This document shows positions 1 through 9,813 of a DNA stretch of 64,000 nucleotides, one piece after another. The stretch's first letter is position 1. Each line of letters begins with the position of its first letter. Source of the stretch: Odiellus spinosus (lineage: Eukaryota; Arthropoda; Arachnida; Opiliones; Phalangiidae); NCBI GenBank assembly GCA_963920705.1, contig CAWUCO010000097.1, positions 558,001-622,000 of the forward strand, given 5' to 3'. The notes beneath the pieces are model-generated. The model saw only the letters and a list, made by a program, of their open reading frames with translations. It was not told where the DNA came from and did not search any database. Position numbers and translations under genes: made by a program.

Positions 1-264
1 CATATTTTCCAAGTTTTTCAACGGATTTTCCAAAACTCTTGTTTTTTAGATAGACCAATATTTGATCTTTCGAGTGGTCCAAATTTTGTCTAAATCGCTT
101 AAAAATCAAAAGTTTTGTGTCTATTTGAATCCAATAATCTTGGATTTTTAAGCGTTTTTGCTTTATTTTAACCAATTTTATATTTGTCACGTTTTGGCAA
201 TTTAGACAAAACCAAAGTCATTCGAAAGAGCAATTAATGGACAGTCTAAATAATAAGAGTTTTC

Positions 265-290
265 AAAAATCCGTTGAAAAACAAGAAAAA
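265..290. other. Phased A-tracts in left arm
   Basis: A-tracts of 4-5 bp lie at 265-269, 277-281 and 286-290, roughly one helical turn apart. The mirrored T-tracts of the right arm lie at 388-391, 397-401 and 409-412. A-tracts repeated at about 10-11 bp are known to bend DNA, so each arm is expected to be intrinsically curved. Satellite DNAs often show this. No bending measurement is available here. Confidence 0.6.
266..283 (+). other. 18-bp core shared by both arms, left copy
   Basis: The 18 bp spanning ccgttgaaaaaca are the longest run that is exactly the same in both arms of the palindrome; the partner lies at 395-412 on the opposite strand. The core is unchanged in almost all units. Exceptions are a gtgttg form at about 40,855 and 51,965. 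Such a conserved, dyad-presented site could bind a protein as a dimer, but no protein or known consensus is identified. It matches only 6 of the 9 essential bases of the mammalian CENP-B box. Confidence 0.6.
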
Positions 291-394
291 TATGGCCAAT
301 TCAAGAAATCATACAATATCAAAATAGTCAAATTTCAGATTTTAAAAATTCGCTTTTTGATATTAGATGTTTTTTGAATTGGCCATATTTTCCA

Positions 395-412
395 TGTTTT
401 TCAACGGATTTT
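395..412 (-). other. 18-bp core shared by both arms, right copy
   Basis: This is the reverse complement of the left core, placed symmetrically about the dyad at 339. It varies more than the left copy. In many units the outer base pair changes (ccatgttttt or ccaggttttt). A group of units at 18.8-36 kb reads caatgg instead of caacgg, and three units (about 7,287, 13,797 and 15,712) read ggtttgtcaacgg. The caatgg change loses a CpG and is the best marker of the 3/4/5-unit periodicity in the central domain. Confidence 0.6.
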
Positions 413-478
413 CCAAAACTCTTGTTTTTTAGATAGACCAATATTTGCTCTTTCGAGTGGTCTAAATTTTGTCTAAAT

Positions 479-537
479 CGCTTAAAAATCAAAAGTTTTG
501 TGTCTATTTGAATCCAATAATCTTGGATTTTTAAGCG
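479..537. repeat. Outer 12-bp inverted repeat in linker
   Basis: cgcttaaaaatc (479-490) and gatttttaagcg (526-537) are exact reverse complements, separated by 35 bp and centred near 508. Copies with taagtg instead of taagcg have one mismatch near the outer end. The small palindrome caaaagttttg (490-500) lies in the loop. The element is conserved at the same phase in nearly all units; no function can be read from the sequence. Confidence 0.7.
511..529. repeat. Short hairpin in linker (7-bp stem, 5-nt loop)
   Basis: The arms aatccaa (511-517) and ttggatt (523-529) are exact reverse complements around taatc. The stem stays intact in ccaatgatc copies, where only the loop changes. It shortens to 5 bp in the cctataatc copies of 55-62 kb and to 6 bp in the ccattaatc copies near 1.3-1.7 and 53.7 kb. 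It is too short and too AT-rich to call a terminator or a named RNA element. Confidence 0.75.
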
Positions 538-1011
538 TTTTTGCTTTATTTTAACCAATTTTATATTTGTCACGTTTTGGCAATTTAGACAAAACCAAAG
601 TCATTCGAAAGAGCAATTAATGGACAGTCTAAATAATAAGAGTTTTCAAAAATCCGTTGAAAAACAAGAAAAATATGGCCAATTCAAGAAATCATACAAT
701 ATCAAAATAGTCAAATTTCAGATTTTAAAAATTCGCTTTTTGATATTAGATGTTTTTTGAATTGGCCATATTTTCCATGTTTTTCAACGGATTTTCCAAA
801 ACTCTTGTTTTTTAGATAGACCAATATTTGATCTTTCGAGTGGTCTAAATTTTGTCTAAATCGCTTAAAAATCAAAAGTTTTGTGTCCATTTGAATCCAA
901 TAATCTTGGATTTTTAAGTGTTTTTGCTTAATTTTAACCAATTTTATATTTGTCACAATTTTGCAATTTAGACAAAACCAAAGTCATTCGAAAGAGCAAT
1001 TAATGGACAGT

Positions 1012-1854
1012 GTAAATAATAAGAGTTTTCAAAAATCCGTTGAAAAACAAGAAAAATATGGCCAATTCAAGAAATCATACAATATCAAAATAGTCAAATT
1101 TCAGATTTTAAAAATTCGCTTTTTGATATTAGATGTTTTTTGAATTGGCCATATTTTCCATGTTTTTCAACGGATTTTCCAAAACTCTTGTTTTTTAGAT
1201 AGACCAATATTTGCTCTTTCGAGTGGTCTAAATTTTGTCTAAATCGCTTAAAAATCAAAAGTTTTGTGTCTATTTGAATCCATTAATCTTGGATTTTAAA
1301 GCGTTTTTGCTTAATTTTAACCAATTTTATATTTAACACGTTTTGGAAATTTAGACAAAACCAAAGTCATTCGAAAGAGCAATAAATGGACAGTCTAAAT
1401 AATAAGAGTTTTCAAAAATCCGTTGAAAAACAAGAAAAATATGGCCAATTCAAGAAATCATACAATATCAAAATAGTCAAATTTCAGATTTTAAAAATTC
1501 GCTTTTTGATATTAGATGTTTTTTGAATTGGCCATATTTTCCATGTTTTTCAACGGATTTTCCAAAACTCTTGTTTTTTAGATAGACCAATATTTGCTCT
1601 TTCGAGTGGTCTAAATTTTGTCTAAATCGCTTAAAAATCAAAAGTTTTGTGTCTATTTGAATCCATTAATCTTGGATTTTAAAGCGTTTTTGCTTAATTT
1701 TAACCAATTTTATATTTAACACGTTTTGGAAATTTAGACAAAACCAAAGTCATTCGAAAGAGCAATAAATGGACAGTCTAAATAATAAGAGTTTTCAAAA
1801 ATCCGTTGAAAAACAAGAAAAATATGGCCAATTCAAGAAATCATACAATATCAA
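1012..1854. repeat. One-unit tandem duplication carrying a rare variant
   Basis: Bases 1,012-1,471 and 1,395-1,854 appear the same at an offset of 383. Both carry a set of rare states: ccattaatc followed by ggattttaaagcg, tttaacacg, tggaaattta and gcaataaatgg. The neighbour at 1,855 has the rare caaattagtc, shared with about 2,236. The same combination reappears only near 53.75-53.94 kb, about 52 kb away. Confidence 0.75.
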
Positions 1855-3514
1855 ATTAGTCAAATTTCAGATTTTAAAAATTCGCTTTTTGATATTAGAT
1901 GTTTTTTGAATTGGCCATATTTTCCATGTTTTTCAACGGATTTTCCAAAACTCTTGTTTTTTAGATAGACCAATATTTGCTCTTTCGAGTGGTCTAAATT
2001 TTGTCTAAATCGCTTAAAAATCAAAAGTTTTGTGTCTATTTGAATCCAATAATCTTGGATTTTTAAGCGTTTTTGCTTTATTTTAACCAATTTTATATTT
2101 GTCACGTTTTGGCAATTTAGACAAAACCAAAGTCATTCGAAAGAGCAATTAATGGACAGTCTAAATAATAAGAGTTTTCAAAAATCCGTTGAAAAACAAG
2201 AAAAATATGGCCAATTCAAGAAATCATACAATATCAAATTAGTCAAATTTCAGATTTTAAAAATTCGCTTTTTGATATTAGATGTTTTTTGAATTGGCCA
2301 TATTTTCCATGTTTTTCAACGGATTTTCCAAAACTCTTGTTTTTTAGATAGACCAATATTTGCTCTTTCGAGTTGTCTTAATTTTGTCTAAATCGCTTAA
2401 AAATCAAAAGTTTTGTGTCCATTTGAATCCAATAATCTTGGATTTTTAAGTGTTTTTGCTTAATTTTAACCAATTTTATATTTGTCACAATTTTGAAATT
2501 TAGACAAAACCAAAGTCATTCGAAAGAGCAATTAATGGACAGTCTAAATAATAAGAGTTTTCAAAAATCCGTTGAAAAACAAGAAAAATATGGCCAATTC
2601 AAGAAATCATACAATATCAAAATAGTCAAATTTCCGATTTTATAAATTCGCTTTTTGATATTAGATGTTTATTGAATTGGCCATATTTTCCAGGTTTTTC
2701 AACGGATTTTCCAAAACTCTTGTTTTTTAGATAGACCAATATTTGCTCTTTCGAGTGGTCTTAATTTTGTCTAAATCGCTTAAAAATCAAAAGTTTTGTG
2801 TCTATTTGAATCCAATAATCTTGGATTTTTAAGTTTTTTTGCTTAATTTTAACCAATTTTATATTTGTCACAATTTTGAAAATTAGACAAAACCAAAGTC
2901 ATTCGAAAGAGCAATTAATGGACAGTCTAAATAATAAGAGTTTTCAAAAATCCGTTGAAAAACAAAAAAATATGGCCAATTCAAGAAATCATACAATATC
3001 AAAATAGTCAAATTTCAGATTTTAAAAATTCGCTTTTTAATATTAGATGTTTTTTGAATTGGCCATATTTTCCATGTTTTTCAACGGATTTTCCAAAACT
3101 CTTGTTTTTTAGATAGACCAATATTTGATCTTTCGAGTGGTCTAAATTTTGTCTAAATCGCTTAAAAATCAAAAGTTTTGTGTCCATTTGAATCCAATAA
3201 TCTTGGATTTTTAAGTGTTTTTGTTTAATTTTAACCAATTTTATATTTGTCACAATTTTGCAATTTAGACAAAACCAAAGTCATTCGAAAGAGCAATTAA
3301 TGGACAGTGTAAATAATAAGAGTTTTCAAAAATCCGTTGAAAAACAAGAAAAATATGGCCAATTCAAGAAATCATACAATTTCAAAATAGTCAAATTTCA
3401 GATTTTAAAAATTCGCTTTTTGATATTAGATGTTTTTTGAATTGGCCATATTTTCCATGTTTTTCAACGGATTTTCCAAAACTCTTGTTTTTTAGATAGA
3501 CCAATATTTGATCT
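1855..3514. repeat. Array segment, mixed units
   Basis: About 4.3 units. They include one with gagttgtctta (about 2,370), one with a tttttataaattcgc change near 2,640, and a shortened A-run copy (caaaaaaatatggcc near 2,963), which is the 382-bp unit type typical of the three-unit repeats. No other sequence is present. Confidence 0.8.
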
Positions 3515-5220
3515 TTCGAGTGGTCTAAATTTTGTCTAAATCGCTTAAAAATCAAAAGTTTTGTGTCTATTTGAATCCAATAATCTTGGATTTTTAAGTG
3601 TTTTTGCTTAATTTTAACCAATTTTATATTTGTCACGTTTTGGCAATTTAGACAAAACCAAAGTCATTCGAAAGACCAATTAATGGACAGTCTAAATAAT
3701 AAGAGTTTTCAAAAATCCGTTGAAAAACAAGAAAAATATGGCCAATTCAAGAAATCATACAATATCAAAATAGTGAAATTTCAGATTTTAAAAATTCGCT
3801 TTTTGATATTAGATGTTTTTTGAATTGGCCATATTTTCCAGGTTTTTCAACGGATTTTCCAAAACTCTTGTTTTTTAGATAGACCAATATTTGCTCTTTC
3901 GAGTGGTCTTAATTTTGTCTAAATCGCTTTAAAATCAAAAGTTTTGTGTCCATTTGAATCCAATAATCTTGGATTTTTAAGTGTTTTTGCTTAATTTTAA
4001 CCAATTTTATATTTGTCACAATTTTGAAATTTAGACAAAACCAAAGTCATTCGAAAGAGCAATTAATGGACAGACTAAATAATAAGAGTTTTCAAAAATC
4101 CGTTGAAAAACAAGAAAAATATGGCCAATTCAAGAAATCATACAATATCAAAATAGTCAAATTTCCGATTTTAAAAATTCGCTTTTTGATATTAGATGTT
4201 TATTGAATTGGCCATATTTTCCAGGTTTTTCAACGGATTTTCCAAAACTCTTGTTTTTTAGATAGACCAATATTTGCTCTTTCGAGTGGTCTTAATTTTG
4301 TCTAAATCGCTTAAAAATCAAAAGTTTTGTGTCTATTTGAATCCAATAATCTTGGATTTTTAAGTGTTTTTGCTTAATTTTAACCAATTTTATATTTGTC
4401 ACAATTTTGAAATTTAGACAAAACCAAAGTCATTCGAAAGAAAAATTAATGGACAGTCTAAATAATAAGAGTTTTCAAAAATCCGTTGAAAAACAAAAAA
4501 ATATGGCCAATTCAAGAAATCATACAATATCAAAATAGTCAAATTTCAGATTTTAAAAATTCGCTTTTTAATATTAGATGTTTTTTGAATTGGCCATATT
4601 TTCCATGTTTTTCAACGGATTTTCCAAAACTCTTGTTTTTTAGATAGACCAATATTTGCTCTTTCGAGTGGTCTAAATTTTGTCTAAATCGCTTAAAAAT
4701 CAAAAGTTTTGTGTCTATTTGAATCCAATAATCTTGGATTTTTAAGCGTTTTTGCTTAATTTTAACCAATTTTATATTTGTCACGTTTTGGCAATTTAGA
4801 CAAAACCAAAGTCATTCGAAAGACCAATTAATGGACAGTCTAAATAATAAGAGTTTTCAAAAATCCGTTGAAAAACAAGAAAAATATGGCCAATTCAAGA
4901 AATCATACAATATCAAAATAGTGAAATTTCAGATTTTAAAAATTCGCTATTTGATATTAGATGTTTTTTGAATTGGCCATATTTTCCAGGTTTTTCAACG
5001 GATTTTCCAAAACTCTTGTTTTTTAGATAGACCAATATTTGCTCTTTCGAGTGGTCTTAATTTTGTCTAAATCGCTTAAAAATCAAAAGTTTTGTGTCCA
5101 TTTGAATCCAATAATCTTGGATTTTTAAGTGTTTTTGCTTAATTTTAACCAATTTTATATTTGTCACAATTTTGAAATTTAGACAAAACCAAAGTCATTC
5201 GAAAGAGCAATTAATGGACA
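3515..5220. repeat. Block duplicated 12 units downstream, copy 1
   Basis: This block matches 8,108-9,813 at a constant offset of 4,593 bp (12 units). The order of variants is the same: caccaatta-type gaccaatta, gtgaaatttcag, the cgctttaaaatc change, gacagactaaat, ccgatttt, gtttattgaattgg and the shortened A-run unit. The differences noticed are the linker near 3,971 against 8,563 (ttggat against ttgtat) and gaaagaaaaatta near 4,439 against gaaagagcaatta. Its edges are placed where matching variants stop, so they are good to a few tens of bases. Confidence 0.75.
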
Positions 5221-8107
5221 GACTAAATAATAAGAGTTTTCAAAAATCCGTTGAAAAACAAGAAAAATATGGCCAATTCAAGAAATCATACAATATCAAA
5301 ATAGTCAAATTTCCGATTTTAAAAATTCGCTTTTTGATATTAGATGTTTATTGAATTGGCCATATTTTCCAGGTTTTTCAACGGATTTTCCAAAACTCTT
5401 GTTTTTTAGATAGACCAATATTTGCTCTTTCGAGTGGTCTTAATTTTGTCTAAATCGCTTAAAAATCAAAAGTTTTGTGTCTATTTGAATCCAATAATCT
5501 TGGATTTTTAAGTGTTTTTGCTTAATTTTAACCAATTTTATATTTGTCACAATTTTGAAATTTAGACAAAACCAAAGTCATTCGAAAGAGCAATTAATGG
5601 ACAGTCTAAATAATAAGAGTTTTCAAAAATCCGTTGAAAAACAAAAAAATATGGCCAATTCAAGAAATCATACAATATCAAAATAGTCAAATTTCAGATT
5701 TTAAAAATTCGCTTTTTAATATTAGATGTTTTTTGAATTGGCCATATTTTCCATGTTTTTCAACGGATTTTCCAAAACTCTTGTTTTTTAGATAGACCAA
5801 TATTTGCTCTTTCGAGTGGTCTAAATTTTGTCTAAATCGCTTAAAAATCAAAAGTTTTGTGTCTATTTGAATCCAATAATCTTGGATTTTTAAGTGTTTT
5901 TGCTTAATTTTAACCAATTTTATATTTGTCACAATTTTGAAATTTAGACAAAACCAAAGTCATTCGAAAGAGCAATTAATGGACAGTCTAAATAATAAGA
6001 GTTTTCAAAAATCCGTTGAAAAACAAAAAAATATGGCCAATTCAAGAAATCATACAATATCAAAATAGTCAAATTTCAGATTTTAAAAATTCGCTTTTTA
6101 ATATTAGATGTTTTTTGAATTGGCCATATTTTCCATGTTTTTCAACGGATTTTCCAAAACTCTTGTTTTTTAGATAGACCAATATTTGCTCTTTCGAGTG
6201 GTCTAAATTTTGTCTAAATCGCTTAAAAATCAAAAGTTTTGTGTCTATTTGAATCCAATAATCTTGGATTTTTAAGCGTTTTTGCTTAATTTTAACCAAT
6301 TTTATATTTGTCACGTTTTGGCAATTTAGACAAAACCAAAGTCATTCGAAAGACCAATTAATGGACAGTCTAAATAATAAGAGTTTTCAAAAATCCGTTG
6401 AAAAACAAGAAAAATATGGCCAATTCAAGAAATCATACAATATCAAAATAGTCAAATTTCAGATTTTAAAAATTCGCTTTTTGATATTAGATGTTTTTTG
6501 AATTGGCCATATTTTCCATGTTTTTCAACGGATTTTCCAAAACTCTTGTTTTTTAGATAGACCAATATTTGCTCTTTCGAGTGGTCTAAATTTTGTCTAA
6601 ATCGCTTAAAAATCAAAAGTTTTGTGTCTATTTGAATCCAATAATCTTGGATTTTTAAGCGTTTTTGCTTTATTTTAACCAATTTTATATTTGTCACGTT
6701 TTGGGAATTTAGACAAAACCAAAGCCATTCGAAAGAGCAATTAATGGACAGTCTAAATAATAAGAGTTTTCAAAAATCCGTTGAAAAACAAGAAAAATAT
6801 GGCCAATTCAAGAAATCATACAATATCAAAATAGTCAAATTTCAGATTTTAAAAATTCGCTTTTTGATATTAGATGTTTTTTGAATTGGCCATATTTTCC
6901 AAGTTTTTCAACGGATTTTCCAAAACTCTTGTTTTTTAGATAGACCAATATTTGCTCTTTCGAGTGGTCTAAATTTTGTCTAAATCGCCTAAAAATCAAA
7001 AGTTTTGTGTCTATTTGAATCCAATAATCTTGGATTTTTAAGCGTTTTTGCTTAATTTTAACCAATTTTATATTTGTCACAATTTTGAAATTTAGACAAA
7101 ACCAAAGTCATTCGAAAGAGCAATTAATGGACAGTCTAAATAATAAGAGTTTTCAAAAATCCGTTGAAAAACAAGAAAAATATGGCTAATTCAAGAAATC
7201 ATACAATATCAAAATAGTGAAATTTCAGATTTTAAAAATTCGCTTTTTGATATTAGATGTTTTTTGAATTGGCCATATTTTCCAGGTTTGTCAACGGATT
7301 TTCCAAAACTCTTGTTTTTTAGATAGACCAATATTTGCTCTTTCGAGTGGCCTTAATTTTGTCTAAATCGCTTAAAAATCAAAAGTTTTGTGTCCATTTG
7401 AATCCAATAATCTTGGATTTTTAAGCGTTTTTGCTTAATTTTAACCAATTTTATATTTGTCACGTTTTGGCAATTTAGACAAAATCAAAGTCATTCGAAA
7501 GAGGAATTAATGGACAGTCTAAATAATAAGAGTTTTCAAAAATCCGTTGAAAAACAAGAAAAATATGGCCAATTCAAGAAATCATACAATATCAAAATAG
7601 TCAAATTTCAGATTTTAAAAATTCGCTTTTTGATATTAGATGTTTTTTGAATTGGCCATATTTTCCATGTTTTTCAACGGATTTTCCAAAACTCTTGTTT
7701 TTTAGATAGACCAATATTTGCTCTTTCGAGTGGTCTAAATTTTGTCTAAATCGCTTAAAAATCAAAAGTTTTGTGTCTATTTGAATCCAGTAATCTTGGA
7801 TTTTTAAGCGTTTTTGCTTTATTTTAACCAATTTTATATTTGTCACGTTTTGGCAATTTAGACAAAACCAAAGTCATTCGAAAGAGCAATTAATGGACAG
7901 TCTAAATAATAAGAGTTTTCAAAAATCCGTTGAAAAACAAGAAAAATATGGCCAATTCAAGAAATCATACAATATCAAAATAGTGAAATTTCAGATTTTA
8001 AAAATTCGCTTTTTGATATTAGATGTTTTTTGAATTGGCCATATTTTCCAGGTTTTTCAACGGATTTTCCAAAACTCTTGTTTTTTAGATAGACCAATAT
8101 TTTCTCT
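5221..8107. repeat. Array segment with three-unit and one-unit repeats
   Basis: About 7.5 units. Shortened A-run units occur at about 5,642 and 6,025, one unit apart, showing a local single-unit duplication. The unit at about 7,181-7,290 carries two rare changes, tatggctaattc and ggtttgtcaacgg, that recur at 13.69-13.80 and 15.61-15.71 kb. A gaggaattaatgg change near 7,500 recurs in the same company at about 14,010 and 15,930. Confidence 0.8.
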
Positions 8108-9813
8108 TTCGAGTGGTCTAAATTTTGTCTAAATCGCTTAAAAATCAAAAGTTTTGTGTCTATTTGAATCCAATAATCTTGGATTTTTAAGTGTTTTTGC
8201 TTAATTTTAACCAATTTTATATTTGTCACGTTTTGGCAATTTAGACAAAACCAAAGTCATTCGAAAGACCAATTAATGGACAGTCTAAATAATAAGAGTT
8301 TTCAAAAATCCGTTGAAAAACAAGAAAAATATGGCCAATTCAAGAAATCATACAATATCAAAATAGTGAAATTTCAGATTTTAAAAATTCGCTTTTTGAT
8401 ATTAGATGTTTTTTGAATTGGCCATATTTTCCAGGTTTTTCAACGGATTTTCCAAAACTCTTGTTTTTTAGATAGACCAATATTTGCTCTTTCGAGTGGT
8501 CTTAATTTTGTCTAAATCGCTTTAAAATCAAAAGTTTTGTGTCCATTTGAATCCAATAATCTTGTATTTTTAAGTGTTTTTGCTTAATTTTAACCAATTT
8601 TATATTTGTCACAATTTTGAAATTTAGACAAAACCAAAGTCATTCGAAAGAGCAATTAATGGACAGACTAAATAATAAGAGTTTTCAAAAATCCGTTGAA
8701 AAACAAGAAAAATATGGCCAATTCAAGAAATCATACAATATCAAAATAGTCAAATTTCCGATTTTAAAAATTCGCTTTTTGATATTAGATGTTTATTGAA
8801 TTGGCCATATTTTCCAGGTTTTTCAACGGATTTTCCAAAACTCTTGTTTTTTAGATAGACCAATATTTGCTCTTTCGAGTGGTCTTAATTTTGTCTAAAT
8901 CGCTTAAAAATCAAAAGTTTTGTGTCTATTTGAATCCAATAATCTTGGATTTTTAAGTGTTTTTGCTTAATTTTAACCAATTTTATATTTGTCACAATTT
9001 TGAAATTTAGACAAAACCAAAGTCATTCGAAAGAGCAATTAATGGACAGTCTAAATAATAAGAGTTTTCAAAAATCCGTTGAAAAACAAAAAAATATGGC
9101 CAATTCAAGAAATCATACAATATCAAAATAGTCAAATTTCAGATTTTAAAAATTCGCTTTTTAATATTAGATGTTTTTTGAATTGGCCATATTTTCCATG
9201 TTTTTCAACGGATTTTCCAAAACTCTTGTTTTTTAGATAGACCAATATTTGCTCTTTCGAGTGGTCTAAATTTTGTCTAAATCGCTTAAAAATCAAAAGT
9301 TTTGTGTCTATTTGAATCCAATAATCTTGGATTTTTAAGCGTTTTTGCTTAATTTTAACCAATTTTATATTTGTCACGTTTTGGCAATTTAGACAAAACC
9401 AAAGTCATTCGAAAGACCAATTAATGGACAGTCTAAATAATAAGAGTTTTCAAAAATCCGTTGAAAAACAAGAAAAATATGGCCAATTCAAGAAATCATA
9501 CAATATCAAAATAGTGAAATTTCAGATTTTAAAAATTCGCTATTTGATATTAGATGTTTTTTGAATTGGCCATATTTTCCAGGTTTTTCAACGGATTTTC
9601 CAAAACTCTTGTTTTTTAGATAGACCAATATTTGCTCTTTCGAGTGGTCTTAATTTTGTCTAAATCGCTTAAAAATCAAAAGTTTTGTGTCCATTTGAAT
9701 CCAATAATCTTGGATTTTTAAGTGTTTTTGCTTAATTTTAACCAATTTTATATTTGTCACAATTTTGAAATTTAGACAAAACCAAAGTCATTCGAAAGAG
9801 CAATTAATGGACA
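8108..9813. repeat. Block duplicated 12 units upstream, copy 2
   Basis: This is the downstream partner of 3,515-5,220 at +4,593 bp. It ends where copy 1 reads gacagactaaat and this copy reads gacagtctaaat. The two blocks are not adjacent: about 2.9 kb of other units lie between them, so the event was either a 12-unit duplication later overwritten or a conversion between distant units. Confidence 0.75.

Larger units (their letters stand above)
201..477. repeat. Unit-internal quasi-palindrome, centre at 339
   Basis: Read inward from 201 and, on the other strand, from 477, the two arms match at 82 of the first 100 positions with no gap (hand alignment). Perfect blocks include tttagacaaaa at the outer edge, tcgaaagagcaa, ccgttgaaaaaca and tatggccaattcaa. 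Closer to the centre the match continues with a one-base shift (catacaatatcaaaa against catctaatatcaaaa). Every unit in the array has this structure at the same phase, so dyad centres fall about every 383 bp. A single-stranded or transcribed unit could fold into a long imperfect hairpin. The likely origin is head-to-head duplication of an ancestral element of roughly 140 bp or more, followed by tandem amplification. Confidence 0.93.
191..573. repeat. Reference satellite unit (383 bp)
   Basis: I use this copy as the reference; the next copy starts at 574. Order of parts: junction gttttggcaa (191-200); left palindrome arm (201-338); dyad centre near 339 in a ttcagatttt context; right arm (340-477); linker (478-573). 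A hand count gives 104 G+C in 383 bp. There are eight CpG sites, close to what the base composition predicts. Two TGGCCA sites per unit, one in each arm (about 293-298 and 380-385), should give a regular two-fragment ladder with HaeIII or MscI. The length is about two nucleosome repeats, which is suggestive but not evidence of phasing. The choice of starting base is arbitrary. Confidence 0.95.
478..583. repeat. Linker between palindromes, with subfamily-diagnostic bases
   Basis: This stretch of about 106 bp joins the right arm of one palindrome to the left arm of the next and has no strong dyad match to itself as a whole. It holds most subfamily states. Examples are taagcg or taagtg; gtgtctatttg, gtgtccatttg or gggtctatttg; ccaataatc, cctataatc, ccaatgatc or ccattaatc; tttgtcacg, tttgtcaca, tttaacacg or ttgaacacg; and the following ggcaattta, gaaattta, gcaattta or gaaaatta. 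These states cluster by region: ttgaacacg is seen only at about 21.2-34.3 kb, gggtctatttg only at about 55.2-62.6 kb, and tttaacacg mainly at 1.3-1.8, 10.9-11.7, 44.2-50.7 and 53.8 kb. Confidence 0.88.
1..1011. repeat. Array segment, mixed units
   Basis: This holds about 2.6 units, starting in the middle of a unit just after the centre of gaattggcc. The first units have tttgtcacg with taagcg linkers; the unit reaching about 960 switches to taagtg with tttgtcaca. It resembles the central domain in some bases (ttgatctttcg near 68 and 830). Nothing other than satellite is present. Confidence 0.85.

Noticed and set aside
266..283. CENP-B box
   Set aside because: Only 6 of the 9 essential bases of the mammalian consensus are present; the CGGG part reads CAAG or CATG.
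201..477. Foldback or MITE-type transposon
   Set aside because: The inverted arms could suggest one, but there is no target-site duplication, no single-copy insertion, and every unit has the structure at the same phase. An ancient origin from such an element remains possible but is not shown.
511..529. Rho-independent terminator
   Set aside because: The stem is only 7 bp and AT-rich, it repeats in every unit, and there is no gene upstream.
328..573. Open frame of 81 codons on the minus strand, recurring about once per unit
   Set aside because: It recurs because the unit recurs. Copies carry changes such as H to P, E to D, G to S and frameshifts with no sign of constraint on the protein, and the frame spans the palindrome arm and the linker. 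There is no start context or neighbouring gene structure.
961..1143. Open frame of 60-66 codons on the plus strand in many units
   Set aside because: It is the mirror of the minus-strand frame through the palindrome. It is lost in every unit with the shortened A-run and changed in length by the aaagaattcgc insertion, yet those units were still amplified.
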